Below, one piece after another: positions 54,805-63,928 of a DNA stretch of 64,000 nt. The stretch comes from Rhodospirillaceae bacterium (GTDB taxonomy: Bacteria; Pseudomonadota; Alphaproteobacteria; Rhodospirillales; UBA2165). A program made the position numbers and the translations under genes. The notes below the pieces were generated by a model. The model worked only from the letters and a program-made list of their open reading frames with translations, did not search any database and had not been told where the DNA came from. Location of the stretch: NCBI GenBank assembly GCA_947467145.1, contig CANIGJ010000022.1, positions 1 through 64,000 of the forward strand. The letters run 5' to 3'. The number at the start of each line of letters is the position of its first letter. Positions within the stretch are counted from its first letter, which is position 1.

Positions 54805-54901
54805 ACTCGTCCATATAGTCCGGGGGTTCAAGGGGGCGGACTATAGCCGCGCTCGCCCCGGAAATGAAGGCGTTAAGATGAAATTCTACAGATTTCTAGC
54901 G

Positions 54902-55330
54902 TTAATCCGTATAGGTCATGCAGGCGGCGTTCAGGATGCCGCCGGCCACCGCCATGAGCGCCAGGAACGCGCCGGCGGCCAAATCGCCGGCTTCGATCTT
55001 TTTCGACGCTCCTTTAAGCAGCAGTGATGAGAGGAAGAACACCACGATCTGCACGACCAGTGCGATCGCGGCCCAGACCGCCATGTCCACGACATTGACG
55101 CTTTGCGCCACCGCCTGGCCGAGCGGGATGACGAAGCCGATGACGGCGCCGCCGAAGCTGACCGAAGCCGACAGATTGCCCTGGCGCACGAGGGTGAGCT
55201 CGTGATGCGGCGTGGCGAGTGTGTAGAGGAAGATGAAGGCAGCGAGGGCGACGATGCACGAGCCCGCGAAGATCAGGAACAGCGGCAGGCCGGAGATGCT
55301 GGATGTGACGATGACGTAGGTCTGGTCCAT
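54902..55330 (-). CDS. DUF350 membrane protein (YjfL-like)
   Basis: This 142-residue protein has four hydrophobic helices (about 14-38, 58-80, 87-110, 118-138) and the DUF350 sequences SASVSFGGAVIGFVIPLGQA and AAIALVVQIVVFFLSSLLLK. E. coli YjfL is the relative. It follows the ATP-grasp gene by 14 bp and the DUF1190 lipoprotein gene, matching the yjfL-yjfM-yjfC grouping. Function unknown; inner-membrane location is clear. Confidence 0.85.
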   Translation of the reverse strand: MDQTYVIVTSSISGLPLFLIFAGSCIVALAAFIFLYTLATPHHELTLVRQGNLSASVSFGGAVIGFVIPLGQAVAQSVNVVDMAVWAAIALVVQIVVFFLSSLLLKGASKKIEAGDLAAGAFLALMAVAGGILNAACMTYTD

Positions 55331-55344
55331 GAATGTCCCCCGGT

Positions 55345-56511
55345 TCAGCCGTGGATGATGTGCGGAACGAACCGCGATGTATTCGATGTGATCGGCTTGG
55401 TGTCTTCGCGCAGACCCAGGCCGCAGGCCTGGCCAGCGACGATCCAGGATCCCAGCACGGGATAATTGCCCTCGAACGCCGGCAATTGCGACAAGGCCTG
55501 CACGATGTAGCCTTCGGCACCGTACGGCCCGTCGGCGCGCGTCGGATGCGCCGCGCCAATCAATTCGACATTGGCGCCTTCGCGCCCGAAGATCGGTTTG
55601 CGCGCATAGGCGCCGCCAGCGGTAAGTTCGGCTGCTGCCGGATCGTCCTCGAAGAAGGCGGGCAGGAGGTTCGGATGTCCCTCGAACATCTTCCACATGA
55701 CCGCGAGCAATCCTTTATTGGACAAGGTCATCTTCCACGCGGGCTCGATGACGCGGCACATGTCCTGCAGCATATGCTGGGCGAATTCCTCTTCGATCAG
55801 CCATTCCCAGGGATAAAGCTTGAAGAGATCGGTGATAACCTCGTCTTCCAAGGTCGTAAAGCGGCTGGTCGCGTCGACGCCGATGTCTTCCATGTAGATG
55901 AAGCCGGTATCGACACCGGCCTGGCGTGCGCAATCTTCGAGATATTCGACGGTGCCGCGATCTTCGGCGTGGCCCTTCACGCAGGCAAACGTCAGGCGGC
56001 GTTTGCCCATGTTCATGCCCGCTAAGGCATCGATCAATTTATCCTGGATCGAATTGAACTGATCGGCGTCGTTCGGAACGATGCCGCTGTCGCGCGCCTC
56101 TTCCAGCCACGACCATTGAAAGTAGGACGCCTCGAACAATGACGTCGGCGTGTCGGCGTTGAATTCGAGCAGCTTCGCCGGACCCGTGCCGTCGTAGCGC
56201 AGATCGAACCGGCCGTAGAGGTCCTTGTCGCCACGCTGCCAGGAGGCGGCCATATAGTCCCACGCCTTTTGCGGGATGCGCATGCGCGTGAGCAATTCAT
56301 CCGAATTCAGGATCTCGCGCACCGCGTCGTAGCACATATTGGAGAGTTCTTGGCTCGGCTCTTCGATGTCGCGCTCGATCTCCTCCAACGTGAAGGCGTA
56401 GCACGCACTTTCATCCCAATATTTCGCACCGTCGATGGTGTGAAAGGCGAATCCGGCCTCTTCGGCCTTGCGGCGCCACTCGGGCCGCTCGGTCACGCTA
56501 TGGCGACGCAC
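55345..56511 (-). CDS. Glutathionylspermidine synthase-like ATP-grasp protein (YjfC/YgiC type)
   Basis: This 388-residue protein has an ATP-grasp fold of the GSP-synthase C-terminal type: GRFDLRYDGTGPAKLLEFNA, ADTPTSLFEASYFQWSWLEE, LLPAFFEDD, YARKPIFGREGANVELIG and YPVLGSWIVAGQACGLGLRE. It lacks the amidase half of true glutathionylspermidine synthase, as do E. coli YgiC/YjfC, and probably ligates an amine or peptide to a carboxylate; the substrate is unknown. The start is a GTG at 56511 with AGGA about 10 nt upstream. It lies 12 bp after the DUF1190 gene. Confidence 0.9.
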   Translation of the reverse strand: MRRHSVTERPEWRRKAEEAGFAFHTIDGAKYWDESACYAFTLEEIERDIEEPSQELSNMCYDAVREILNSDELLTRMRIPQKAWDYMAASWQRGDKDLYGRFDLRYDGTGPAKLLEFNADTPTSLFEASYFQWSWLEEARDSGIVPNDADQFNSIQDKLIDALAGMNMGKRRLTFACVKGHAEDRGTVEYLEDCARQAGVDTGFIYMEDIGVDATSRFTTLEDEVITDLFKLYPWEWLIEEEFAQHMLQDMCRVIEPAWKMTLSNKGLLAVMWKMFEGHPNLLPAFFEDDPAAAELTAGGAYARKPIFGREGANVELIGAAHPTRADGPYGAEGYIVQALSQLPAFEGNYPVLGSWIVAGQACGLGLREDTKPITSNTSRFVPHIIHG

Positions 56512-56523
56512 GGGGTTATAGTC

Positions 56524-57147
56524 CTAGCTGGCGACGCTGACCGAATTGGCCCGCGAGCCAAATCCACCGCGCGATAAGGTCGACGTGGCCGGCGCACGGG
56601 CCGCGCTGAGCGTCGATTCGGGCATCCGGGTCATCCCGGTGCCGCCCGCGACGCGCGTGCCGTTGCCGGCGAACAGGCCGCCGCCGGTCTGGCGGGCGGT
56701 CTCGCCGACGGGACGATAGAGCGGCTGCGCCATGCCGCCGCGATTGCCCATCATATTGCCGATCATGTAGCCGGCCATCATGGGCATGAAGAACGAGCCG
56801 AAGCCGCCGCCCTGGTTCTGGGCGACTTGGCCGGGGGTCTGCTGGGCTGGGGTTTGGGCGGCATTTTGGCCCGCACCGGCCGGGATTTCGCTGGCGGCCT
56901 GGGTCGGCGTCTCGCAGCGGCCGAATTCGGCTTCGCAATCGGCCTTGGTGGCGTAGCGCGGCGCACTTTGCATATGCTCGCGGGCGGCCGCTTGGATCGC
57001 GGTTTCGCAGGCCGACTGGCTATAGCCCATGATCTGGCACTGCTCGACGGTTTCGAAGACCCCGACGTCGACCGATTCGTCGCAGGCGGACAGGGTCAAG
57101 GCGGCGCTACCCATTAGGACTAAGCGCAACGAGGCCGAGCGTTTCAT
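56524..57147 (-). CDS. DUF1190 lipoprotein (YgiB/YjfM-like)
   Basis: This 207-residue lipoprotein has a signal peptide with lipobox LSAC (Cys22), then the DUF1190 pattern VFETVEQCQIMGYSQSACET with paired cysteines, and a Gly/Met-rich tail (FMPMMAGYMIGNMMGNRGGM, RGGFGSRANS). Relatives are YgiB and YjfM, always beside the ATP-grasp partner. GGGGAG precedes the ATG. It heads a three-gene unit set off from rpmA by a terminator. Confidence 0.86.
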   Translation of the reverse strand: MKRSASLRLVLMGSAALTLSACDESVDVGVFETVEQCQIMGYSQSACETAIQAAAREHMQSAPRYATKADCEAEFGRCETPTQAASEIPAGAGQNAAQTPAQQTPGQVAQNQGGGFGSFFMPMMAGYMIGNMMGNRGGMAQPLYRPVGETARQTGGGLFAGNGTRVAGGTGMTRMPESTLSAARAPATSTLSRGGFGSRANSVSVAS

Positions 57148-57190
57148 CAGAGACTCCCCAATATTCGTATTTTAATAGTATTGGCATGCG

Positions 57191-57217
57191 AAAACGGCGC
57201 CGCAAGGGCGCCGTTTG
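57191..57217 (-). terminator. Rho-independent terminator after rpmA
   Basis: A perfect 10-bp stem (57192-57201 with 57207-57216, AAACGGCGCC/GGCGCCGTTT) with a 5-nt loop lies 28 bp after the rpmA stop. On the minus strand it ends in a TTTT run. It separates rplU-rpmA from the DUF1190 cassette. Confidence 0.75.
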
Positions 57218-57244
57218 CAGATTCTCTAATAAACGTGGCGTTTT

Positions 57245-57508
57245 TTAGGCGGTCGCGACCGGTTCGATGGTGACGAACGTGCGATCCAAGCGGCGCTTGA
57301 TGAATTTCACATGGCCGTCGGTCAGCGCGAACAGGGTGTGATCGCGGCCCATGCCGATATTGGCGCCCGGATGGTACTTCGTGCCGCGCTGGCGGACGAT
57401 GATGGTACCGGCGATGACTTCCTCGCCACCGAACTTCTTCACGCCGAGGCGGCGTCCAGCGGAGTCGCGGCCGTTGCGAGAGGAGCCGCCTGCTTTCTTA
57501 TGTGCCAT
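57245..57508 (-). CDS. rpmA: 50S ribosomal protein L27
   Basis: This 87-residue protein starts [20 protein letters not shown] and continues [40 protein letters not shown], all invariant L27 blocks. Its N-terminal tail reaches the peptidyl-transferase centre. It starts 15 bp after rplU and ends before a strong terminator. Confidence 0.98.
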   Translation of the reverse strand: MAHKKAGGSSRNGRDSAGRRLGVKKFGGEEVIAGTIIVRQRGTKYHPGANIGMGRDHTLFALTDGHVKFIKRRLDRTFVTIEPVATA

Positions 57509-57523
57509 GACGTCGGGTCCTTC

Positions 57524-57937
57524 TTACTCTGCGGAGGCTTTTTTGGCCCGCGCGCGGGGCTTTTTGGCTGGCGCTTCGGCTGCTACCGGCTCGGCTGCCT
57601 TGGCGATCGGCGCAACTGCGCCCTGGCCGTTGATGTCGAGCACGCGCAGCACGGTCTGGAGCTGACGATGCCCCTTCGTGCGCTTGTAGCCGGTGCGGCG
57701 CTTCTTCTTGAAGATGATCACCTTATCGGCGCGGTTCTGATCCAGAACCTCGCAGGTCACGGTGGTGTTGCCGAGCATCGGCGCACCGATCTGCAATGAC
57801 TGGCCTTCGCCACCCATCATGAGGACCTGATCGAGCTTAAGTTGGGCGCCGGCATCGGCCGTCAGCCGCTCAACGATGAACACATCGCCGGGCGATACCC
57901 GATACTGTTTCCCACCTGTCTTAACGACTGCGTACAT
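57524..57937 (-). CDS. rplU: 50S ribosomal protein L21
   Basis: This 137-residue protein is normal L21 over about 1-103 (MYAVVKTGGKQYRVSPGDVF, FKKKRRTGYKRTKGHRQ) followed by a lysine/alanine-rich extension (KAAEPVAAEAPAKKPRARAK) not present in E. coli L21 but frequent in alphaproteobacteria. It is first in rplU-rpmA. Confidence 0.98.
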   Translation of the reverse strand: MYAVVKTGGKQYRVSPGDVFIVERLTADAGAQLKLDQVLMMGGEGQSLQIGAPMLGNTTVTCEVLDQNRADKVIIFKKKRRTGYKRTKGHRQLQTVLRVLDINGQGAVAPIAKAAEPVAAEAPAKKPRARAKKASAE

Positions 57938-58112
57938 GATAAAACCGTTCCTATTGGAAGGCGCGGAACCTACCGGCCAGGGGACGGTCTGTCAACTCGC
58001 CGATTTGCCGGCGATTCACGCGCGATTCACGTAAGATTTACGTGGCTGGACAAGGCTTTAAGCCCAATACCTTAGCCCATGCAACCCCCAGCCAACCGGG
58101 ATTGGGACTGCC

Positions 58113-58679
58113 ATGACGGCCAGTATTACGGTCCGGCGGGGCTTGAGCAGGGCGGGGCACCCGATTATGACCCGCGCCATGCGTATCCCCTATACAGTCC
58201 TTTATATCGCGCTCATCGCCCTGGTGAACTGGGCGTTTGTGGTGGTCCCCCCCGTTCAACTGCCGGGCGGGGTCATTTGGCCGCCAATGACCATCGTCGT
58301 CGGGTTCGTCTTCGTTGTGCGCGACTTCGCCCAGCGCGAGATCGGCCATTATGTGCTGGCCGCCATGGGGCTTGGCGTGGTGCTCAGCTACTTCATGGCG
58401 GGACCGGACGTTGCCTTCGCGAGTGCCTTGGCCTTCCTTATCAGCGAAATGGCCGATTGGGCGGTGTACAGCTTCACCAAGTTGCCGTTGTCGTCGCGCG
58501 TCATCTGGTCGAGCGTCATCTCGACGCCGATCGATACCTTCGTGTTCCTCAACATGCTGGGTTTCTTTTCGATCACGGGCGCCGCGGTCATGACCTTGTC
58601 GAAGCTGCTGGGCGCCGTCGTTGTGTGGCGGCTGATCCGGCGGCGCGAACAGCGCGATCATCAGACACTGGCGGTCTAA
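58113..58679 (+). CDS. VUT family queuosine-precursor transporter
   Basis: This 188-residue membrane protein has about five or six helices and the VUT/YhhQ signature FVFVVRDFAQREIGH, followed by ISEMADWAVYSFTKL and SVISTPIDTFVFLNML. YhhQ imports queuosine precursors (preQ0/preQ1). tgt and queA lie 1.4-4 kb away on the other strand, supporting that role. The start is uncertain: ATG 58113 is listed, and ATG 58167 or 58179 would remove a basic leader. Confidence 0.87.
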   Translation: MTASITVRRGLSRAGHPIMTRAMRIPYTVLYIALIALVNWAFVVVPPVQLPGGVIWPPMTIVVGFVFVVRDFAQREIGHYVLAAMGLGVVLSYFMAGPDVAFASALAFLISEMADWAVYSFTKLPLSSRVIWSSVISTPIDTFVFLNMLGFFSITGAAVMTLSKLLGAVVVWRLIRRREQRDHQTLAV

Positions 58680-58685
58680 GGGCCG

Positions 58686-59378
58686 TTAAGGCAGATCGAA
58701 GATCAGCGCCTCGACGGCTTCGTCGGGTGCGCTCAGGCTGATCATCTCATCCTCGGTGATACCGGCGCCGTCGCCTTGATGCAGCGTCTTGCCGTTGATC
58801 ATCACGCTGCCGCGCACGATCTGCACCCAGGCGCGGCGCAGCGAACGCAGCCGGTGCGTCGCGGCCGAACCCTTCTTCAAGCGCGCCAGCATGATGCGCG
58901 CATCTTGATGCAGCACGACATTGTCGGGCCCGGCTTGCGGCCCCGCGATCTGGATCAAGGTGCCGTCGGCGGGGATCGTCTTCTGTTCGTAAGACGGCGC
59001 GATCTTTTTCTGGCTGGGTTCGATCCAGATCTGCAGCAGATGCACGCGCTTGGTTTTGTCGGCATTGCGTTCGGAATGCACGATGCCGCTGCCGGCGCTC
59101 ATGCGTTGGATGTCGCCCGGCCGGATGATGGAGCCGGTGCCCATCGAATCTTTGTGCTCAAGCGCGCCCTCCAGGACGTAGGTCACGATTTCCATGTCGC
59201 GGTGCGGATGGCTGGGAAAGCCCTGGCCGGGTGCGACCTTGTCTTCATTGATGACGCGCAACGCGCCGAAGCCCATGAAGCGCGGATCGCGATAGTCGGC
59301 GAACGAAAAGGTGTGCTTGGTATCGAGCCAGCCGTGGTTGGCGGCTCCACGATCTTCGCTGCGGCGCACATAGATCAT
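58686..59378 (-). CDS. Pirin family protein, second of a tandem pair
   Basis: This 230-residue bicupin has the pirin metal ligands His57 and His59 (PSHPHRDMEIVTY), His101 and Glu103 (GSGIVHSERN). YhhW-type relatives have quercetin dioxygenase activity; physiological substrates are unknown. Its ATG overlaps the stop of the other pirin gene (ATGA). Residue spacing of all four ligands is identical in both copies, so they are paralogues. Confidence 0.9.
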   Translation of the reverse strand: MIYVRRSEDRGAANHGWLDTKHTFSFADYRDPRFMGFGALRVINEDKVAPGQGFPSHPHRDMEIVTYVLEGALEHKDSMGTGSIIRPGDIQRMSAGSGIVHSERNADKTKRVHLLQIWIEPSQKKIAPSYEQKTIPADGTLIQIAGPQAGPDNVVLHQDARIMLARLKKGSAATHRLRSLRRAWVQIVRGSVMINGKTLHQGDGAGITEDEMISLSAPDEAVEALIFDLP

Positions 59379-60079
59379 GATGCAATCCTCACATCGAACA
59401 GCAGGGCGCGCGCGGGGCTGTCGCCGGGCGTATGCAGGACGATTGATTGTTCGTTGTCGATAGCGGCGCCATCGCCTGCGAACATAGCCGTCCCATTTAC
59501 GAACAATTGTCCATGGGCCAGTTGAACATAGGCTTGTCGTCCAGCCGCCAATTTGTGGGCGGCATGTGCGCCGGGCGCCAGGCGAACGGCATGGATGGTG
59601 ACGTCTTGATGGATGACGACCGCATCTGCCTGCGCGTCCGGGGCGCCGATCAAGGTGACCCCATCACGCTCCGGCACTTTCTTCTGTTCGTAGGACGGCT
59701 CGATGCCGGCTTGCGACGGAAGGATCCATATCTGCAGGCAACGGCAGGGCTCAAGGTCGGACGGATTGAATTCGGAATGCACGATACCGGTGCCGGCGCT
59801 CATGCGTTGGATCTCGTTCGTGCCGATCACCGTGCCGTTGCCGAGTGTGTCGCGATGCGCCATGGCGCCGTCGGCCATGAAGGACACGATCTCCATGTCG
59901 CGATGCGGATGCATGGGAAAACCGGCCGAGGGCGCGATATAGGTTTCCGCGATCGAAATCAGCGGGCCGATCCCGCCGGCATGCGGATCGCGGGGATTGT
60001 TGGCGCTGAATGTGCGGCGGATGGCCACCGTGCCGTGGTCGGATGTAATGCGATCGTCGCTTTTGAGTAGGCGGATCAT
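59375..60079 (-). CDS. Pirin family protein, first of a tandem pair
   Basis: This 234-residue bicupin from ATG 60079 has His57, His59 (PMHPHRDMEIVSF), His101 and Glu103 (GTGIVHSEFN), spaced exactly as in the following gene. The two proteins share QRMSAG-GIVHSE and the PSYEQK segment but differ elsewhere. It lies 5 bp after tgt, so tgt and both pirins may be one transcript. Function beyond metal binding is unknown. Confidence 0.9.
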   Translation of the reverse strand: MIRLLKSDDRITSDHGTVAIRRTFSANNPRDPHAGGIGPLISIAETYIAPSAGFPMHPHRDMEIVSFMADGAMAHRDTLGNGTVIGTNEIQRMSAGTGIVHSEFNPSDLEPCRCLQIWILPSQAGIEPSYEQKKVPERDGVTLIGAPDAQADAVVIHQDVTIHAVRLAPGAHAAHKLAAGRQAYVQLAHGQLFVNGTAMFAGDGAAIDNEQSIVLHTPGDSPARALLFDVRIAS

Positions 60080-60084
60080 GCCAC

Positions 60085-61212
60085 CTATATAGTGGGAATA
60101 TCGCCTTTCGACCACTCGGCCCGCGTCGCGGCGGCAAAGTCCGTCAGTTTGCCGGCCGTGATCGCCGCGCGGATGGCGCGCATGTGGTCCTGATAATAGG
60201 TCACGTTGTGGCGCGTCAGCAGCATGGCGCCCAGCATCTCTTCGGCCTTGAACAGGTGATGCAGGTAGGCGCGGCTGTAGCCGGTGCAGGCGAGGCATGC
60301 GCAATGCTCGTCGATCGGGCGTGGATCTTCGGCATGGCGCGCGTTGCGGATATTGATCTCGCCGCGCCGTGTGAAGCCCTTGCCGGTGCGGCCCGAGCGC
60401 GTCGGCATCACGCAGTCGAACATATCGATGCCGCGCATCACGGCGCCCAGGATATCGTCCGGCGTGCCGACGCCCATCAGGTAGCGAGGGCGGTCGCCCG
60501 GCAGATGCGGCAGGGTGACATCGAGCACGCGGAACATTGTTTCTTGGCCTTCACCGACCGCGAGGCCGCCGACGGCGTAGCCCGGAAAGCCGATGCGGAT
60601 CAGCGCCTCGACCGATTGTTGGCGCAGATCGTCGAACACGCCGCCCTGCACGATACCGAACAGGCCGTAACCCGGCCGCCGCGCGAAGGCATCCTTGCTG
60701 CGCTGCGCCCAGGCGAGCGTGAGATCGAGCGAGCGCGCCACCGCATCCTTGTCGCCGCCGAAGGCCGGGCATTCGTCCAGCACCATGGTGATGTCGGAAT
60801 CGAGCAGGCGCTGGATATCGATCGCGCGTTCGGGCGTCAGATCGTACGTGGCACCATCGATGTGCGATTGGAACGTGACACCTTTGTCGGTGATGGTGCG
60901 CAGCTTCGACAGCGACATCACCTGATAGCCGCCGGAATCGGTGAGGATCGGTCCCGGCCAGTTCATGAATTTATGCAACCCACCCAGACGATCAATGCGT
61001 TCGGCTGAGGGGCGTAGCATCAGATGATAGGTGTTGCCGAGCACGATATGCGCGCCGGTCGCGGCGACATCGGGCGCGGTCATGCCCTTCACGGTGGCGG
61101 CGGTGCCGACCGGCATGAAGGCGGGTGTGGCGGCCGGTCCGTGCGCGGTCATCAGTTCGCCGGTGCGCGCCGCGCCGTCACGTGCGGAAATGGTGAAGGT
61201 AAAGTCGGTCAC
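60085..61212 (-). CDS. tgt: tRNA-guanine transglycosylase
   Basis: This 375-residue TIM-barrel enzyme has the catalytic [17 protein letters not shown] loop, [20 protein letters not shown] with the second catalytic Asp, and the zinc site [20 protein letters not shown] (three Cys and a His). It swaps guanine 34 for preQ1 in tRNAs with GUN anticodons. The start is a GTG at 61212, overlapping the queA stop as GTGA, so queA-tgt are coupled. Confidence 0.97.
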   Translation of the reverse strand: MTDFTFTISARDGAARTGELMTAHGPAATPAFMPVGTAATVKGMTAPDVAATGAHIVLGNTYHLMLRPSAERIDRLGGLHKFMNWPGPILTDSGGYQVMSLSKLRTITDKGVTFQSHIDGATYDLTPERAIDIQRLLDSDITMVLDECPAFGGDKDAVARSLDLTLAWAQRSKDAFARRPGYGLFGIVQGGVFDDLRQQSVEALIRIGFPGYAVGGLAVGEGQETMFRVLDVTLPHLPGDRPRYLMGVGTPDDILGAVMRGIDMFDCVMPTRSGRTGKGFTRRGEINIRNARHAEDPRPIDEHCACLACTGYSRAYLHHLFKAEEMLGAMLLTRHNVTYYQDHMRAIRAAITAGKLTDFAAATRAEWSKGDIPTI

Positions 61213-62270
61213 TTGTTTCTTTCGAGAAAGCAGGCATCGCCATAGGAATAGAAACGATAGTCCTGCGCAATGGCATGGGCATACGCCGTCTTCATGCGTT
61301 CCAGTCCCGCGAAGGCCGAGACCAGCATGAACAGCGTCGAGCGGGGCAGGTGGAAGTTGGTCACCAGCGCATCGATGGCGCGGAAACGATAGCCCGGCGT
61401 GATGAAGATATCGGTCGTATCCTGATAGGGATGCAGGATGCCCTGTTCGTCGGCGGCACTTTCGATCAGGCGCAGCGACGTCGTGCCGACGGCGATGATG
61501 CGCCGGCCCTGGCTCCGCGCCGTATTAATGAGGTCGGCGGTTTCGCGCGTCACCGCGCCCCATTCGGAATGCATCACGTGATCGTCGGTATCGTCGACCT
61601 TGATCGCCTGAAAGGTGCCGGCGCCGACATGCAAGGTGACGAAGGCGGGCGTGACGCCGCGCGATTTCAAGGCGTCCATGATTGTCGGCGTGAAATGCAG
61701 TCCGGCCGTGGGTGCGGCCACCGCGCCGTCATGCTTGGCATACATCGTCTGATAATCCGCCCTATCACCTGTACTTGTGGCGCCGACGCCGAGATCGGCT
61801 GTGCCTTCCTGGCGGGCGCGCTTGATATAGGGCGGCAAGGGCATGATGCCGTAGGTTTCGAGCGCCACACGCAGATCGGCGTCATTCAGGTCGAAGGCCA
61901 ACAGGATATCGCCGCTTTCGCGCTTTTCGATCACGCGCGCGGCAAAGCCCGGTGCGAAATCGATGGTGTCGCCCGTTTTCAATCGGCGTCCCGGGCGGGC
62001 GAGGGCGGTCCAATTGCCTTCGGCCTCGCGCATCATCAAGGTGACCTCGACCTTGGCCGGCCCGCGCCAGCCATTGAGGCGGGCCGGGATCACGCGGGTA
62101 TCGTTGAACACCATGACGTCGCCGGTCCGCACCAGTTTGGCGAGGTCCGTGATGCGTAGATCGCCTAACTGGTCCGCCACATGCAGCAGGCGCGCGGAAT
62201 CGCGCGGTCGCGCCGGTTCCTGGGCGATCAGCGCGCTCGGCAGCTCAAAATCGAAGTCGGCGACTTTCAT
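61209..62270 (-). CDS. queA: S-adenosylmethionine:tRNA ribosyltransferase-isomerase
   Basis: This 353-residue protein has the QueA sequences [67 protein letters not shown] and [19 protein letters not shown]. It transfers the ribosyl group of SAM to preQ1-modified tRNA to form epoxyqueuosine. It is first in queA-tgt-pirin-pirin, with a 4-bp overlap to tgt. Confidence 0.97.
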   Translation of the reverse strand: MKVADFDFELPSALIAQEPARPRDSARLLHVADQLGDLRITDLAKLVRTGDVMVFNDTRVIPARLNGWRGPAKVEVTLMMREAEGNWTALARPGRRLKTGDTIDFAPGFAARVIEKRESGDILLAFDLNDADLRVALETYGIMPLPPYIKRARQEGTADLGVGATSTGDRADYQTMYAKHDGAVAAPTAGLHFTPTIMDALKSRGVTPAFVTLHVGAGTFQAIKVDDTDDHVMHSEWGAVTRETADLINTARSQGRRIIAVGTTSLRLIESAADEQGILHPYQDTTDIFITPGYRFRAIDALVTNFHLPRSTLFMLVSAFAGLERMKTAYAHAIAQDYRFYSYGDACFLERNK

Positions 62271-62335
62271 GATTTCCTGGCATTATCTTCCCGGGATGCA
62301 ATCTTCGCCCGCGCTGCTTATATTTAAGCAGCGCC

Positions 62336-62770
62336 ATGATCAACGACATCTATAACAAAGACGTGTTACGCCTCGCGGCCGATATCTCGCGGATCGACCC
62401 GCTGGAGAGCCCCGATGTCCGCGTCCATGTGCGCAGCCCGCTGTGCGGCTCGACCCTAGATATCGACCTGAAAGTGGCCGATGGCCGCATCGCCGATTAC
62501 GGCCAGACCATTAAGGCCTGTGCACTGGGCCAGGCCTCGGCGTCGGTGATGGCACAGGCCGCGCTGGGTAAGGATATGGCCGAGATCGAACGGGTGCGTG
62601 GGCTGGTCGAGGCGATGCTGAAGGAGGGCGGCCCGGCACCGGACGGCGATTGGGCAGGCCTTAAAGCCCTGATCCCGGCGAAGGATCTGCCGGCGCGTCA
62701 CGGCGCCATTCTGCTGCCGTTCGACGGCGTGCTGAAGGCGCTGCGCGAAGCCAAGGCGAAAGCCGCCTAG
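62336..62770 (+). CDS. IscU/NifU-like iron-sulfur scaffold protein
   Basis: This 144-residue protein has the scaffold pattern with Cys37 (SPLCGSTLDIDL) and Cys62 (IKACALGQASASVM), but the place of the third IscU cysteine reads ARHGAILLPF, with Ala124. Alphaproteobacterial relatives share this loss, so the role may be an accessory or specialised scaffold. It is divergent from queA; QueG, which completes queuosine, is an iron-sulfur enzyme, but that link is only suggestive. Confidence 0.85.
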   Translation: MINDIYNKDVLRLAADISRIDPLESPDVRVHVRSPLCGSTLDIDLKVADGRIADYGQTIKACALGQASASVMAQAALGKDMAEIERVRGLVEAMLKEGGPAPDGDWAGLKALIPAKDLPARHGAILLPFDGVLKALREAKAKAA

Positions 62771-63822
62771 CGTTTAATCTTCGGCAGCACCTTTTCGGCG
62801 AACAGGCGCATCGAGCGTTCGGCCACGTCCAGCGGCAGATCGTTGAAATTGACCTGCAGCGAGGCGACCTCAAACCCGCCCGTCATCTCCTGATATTCAT
62901 TGATCTGATCAACCAGGCGCTCGGGCGAACCGATGAAGGCGGCGCCTTTTTCGATCTGGCTCTCGGTCGTTTCCTTGGCCAGCATGGCGAGGACTTCGCC
63001 ATAGCCCGGATAATCCTTCGACTTGGTGCCGGTCAGCCACGGCGCGCAGGCATGCACGATCGATTGCAGATAGCGATCGAGCGGGCCCTTGGCGATCTCG
63101 GCGGCTTTTTTGTCGTCGGGATAGCAGAACATGTGGTGCGCCAGCATCACCTTGCCCGCGCCGTCGTGGCCGCCTTTTTTGCGCCCGGCGCGATAGAGCC
63201 CGATCAGATCCTTCATCGCGTCGGCGAACAGCGGGATCGCCATGACGTTGTGGCCGAGCAGGCCGGCATTGGTGAAGGAATCGGGCGATGACAGTGCGGC
63301 GATCCAGAACGGCGGGCGCGGTTTCTGGGTGGGGCGGGGAAACGAAGTGATGCTTTCGAAGGAGTGGAACGTACCCTTCGATGTGACGTTTTCCTGTTCC
63401 AGCAATAAGCGGATCTGCTCCATGCCTTCTCCGAAGCGCGCCTTGGATTCGTCGAGTTTGCGGCCGAAGGCCTCGAACTCCAACGGCAGGAAGGCGCGCG
63501 CGAAGCCGCATTCCAACCGCCCGCCCGAGATTGCATCCAGCATGCCGATCTCGCCCGCGATCTTCAGCGGGTGGTTGAAGATCGGCAGCACCGCGCCGGT
63601 CACCAGGCGCACGTTTTTCGTGCGCGCGGCGACGGCGGACAGGAAGATGTGCGGGTTCGGCGAATAGCCGCCATAAGATTGGAAATGATGCTCGACCGTG
63701 CGGATGTGGCTATAGCCGAGCTGGTCGGCAAGTGCGGCCAGATCGAGACATTCGGCCCAATAGCGATCGGCCGGTTTCACATCCGGCCCGACATCGGGGA
63801 AAAACTGAACGCCAAATTCCAT
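62767..63822 (-). CDS. LLM class flavin-dependent oxidoreductase
   Basis: This 351-residue protein is a luciferase-like monooxygenase: LADQLGYSHIRTVEHHFQSY, LVTGAVLPIFNHPLKIAGEI, LDAISGGRLECGFARAFLPL and GSPERLVDQI. Such enzymes use reduced flavin and O2 to oxidise an aldehyde, amine or sulfonate. The gene overlaps the scaffold gene end by 4 bp (convergent). Substrate unknown. Confidence 0.9.
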   Translation of the reverse strand: MEFGVQFFPDVGPDVKPADRYWAECLDLAALADQLGYSHIRTVEHHFQSYGGYSPNPHIFLSAVAARTKNVRLVTGAVLPIFNHPLKIAGEIGMLDAISGGRLECGFARAFLPLEFEAFGRKLDESKARFGEGMEQIRLLLEQENVTSKGTFHSFESITSFPRPTQKPRPPFWIAALSSPDSFTNAGLLGHNVMAIPLFADAMKDLIGLYRAGRKKGGHDGAGKVMLAHHMFCYPDDKKAAEIAKGPLDRYLQSIVHACAPWLTGTKSKDYPGYGEVLAMLAKETTESQIEKGAAFIGSPERLVDQINEYQEMTGGFEVASLQVNFNDLPLDVAERSMRLFAEKVLPKIKR

Positions 63823-63928
63823 TGCACATCTTCCCCGTCATTCTGGCCCTGTCATGTTGCCCGGCATTTTATCTGCCGTTGTTCTGGTGCATTGTGACGA
63901 TTATACGGAGTGCGGCAAGAGAGGCCCG

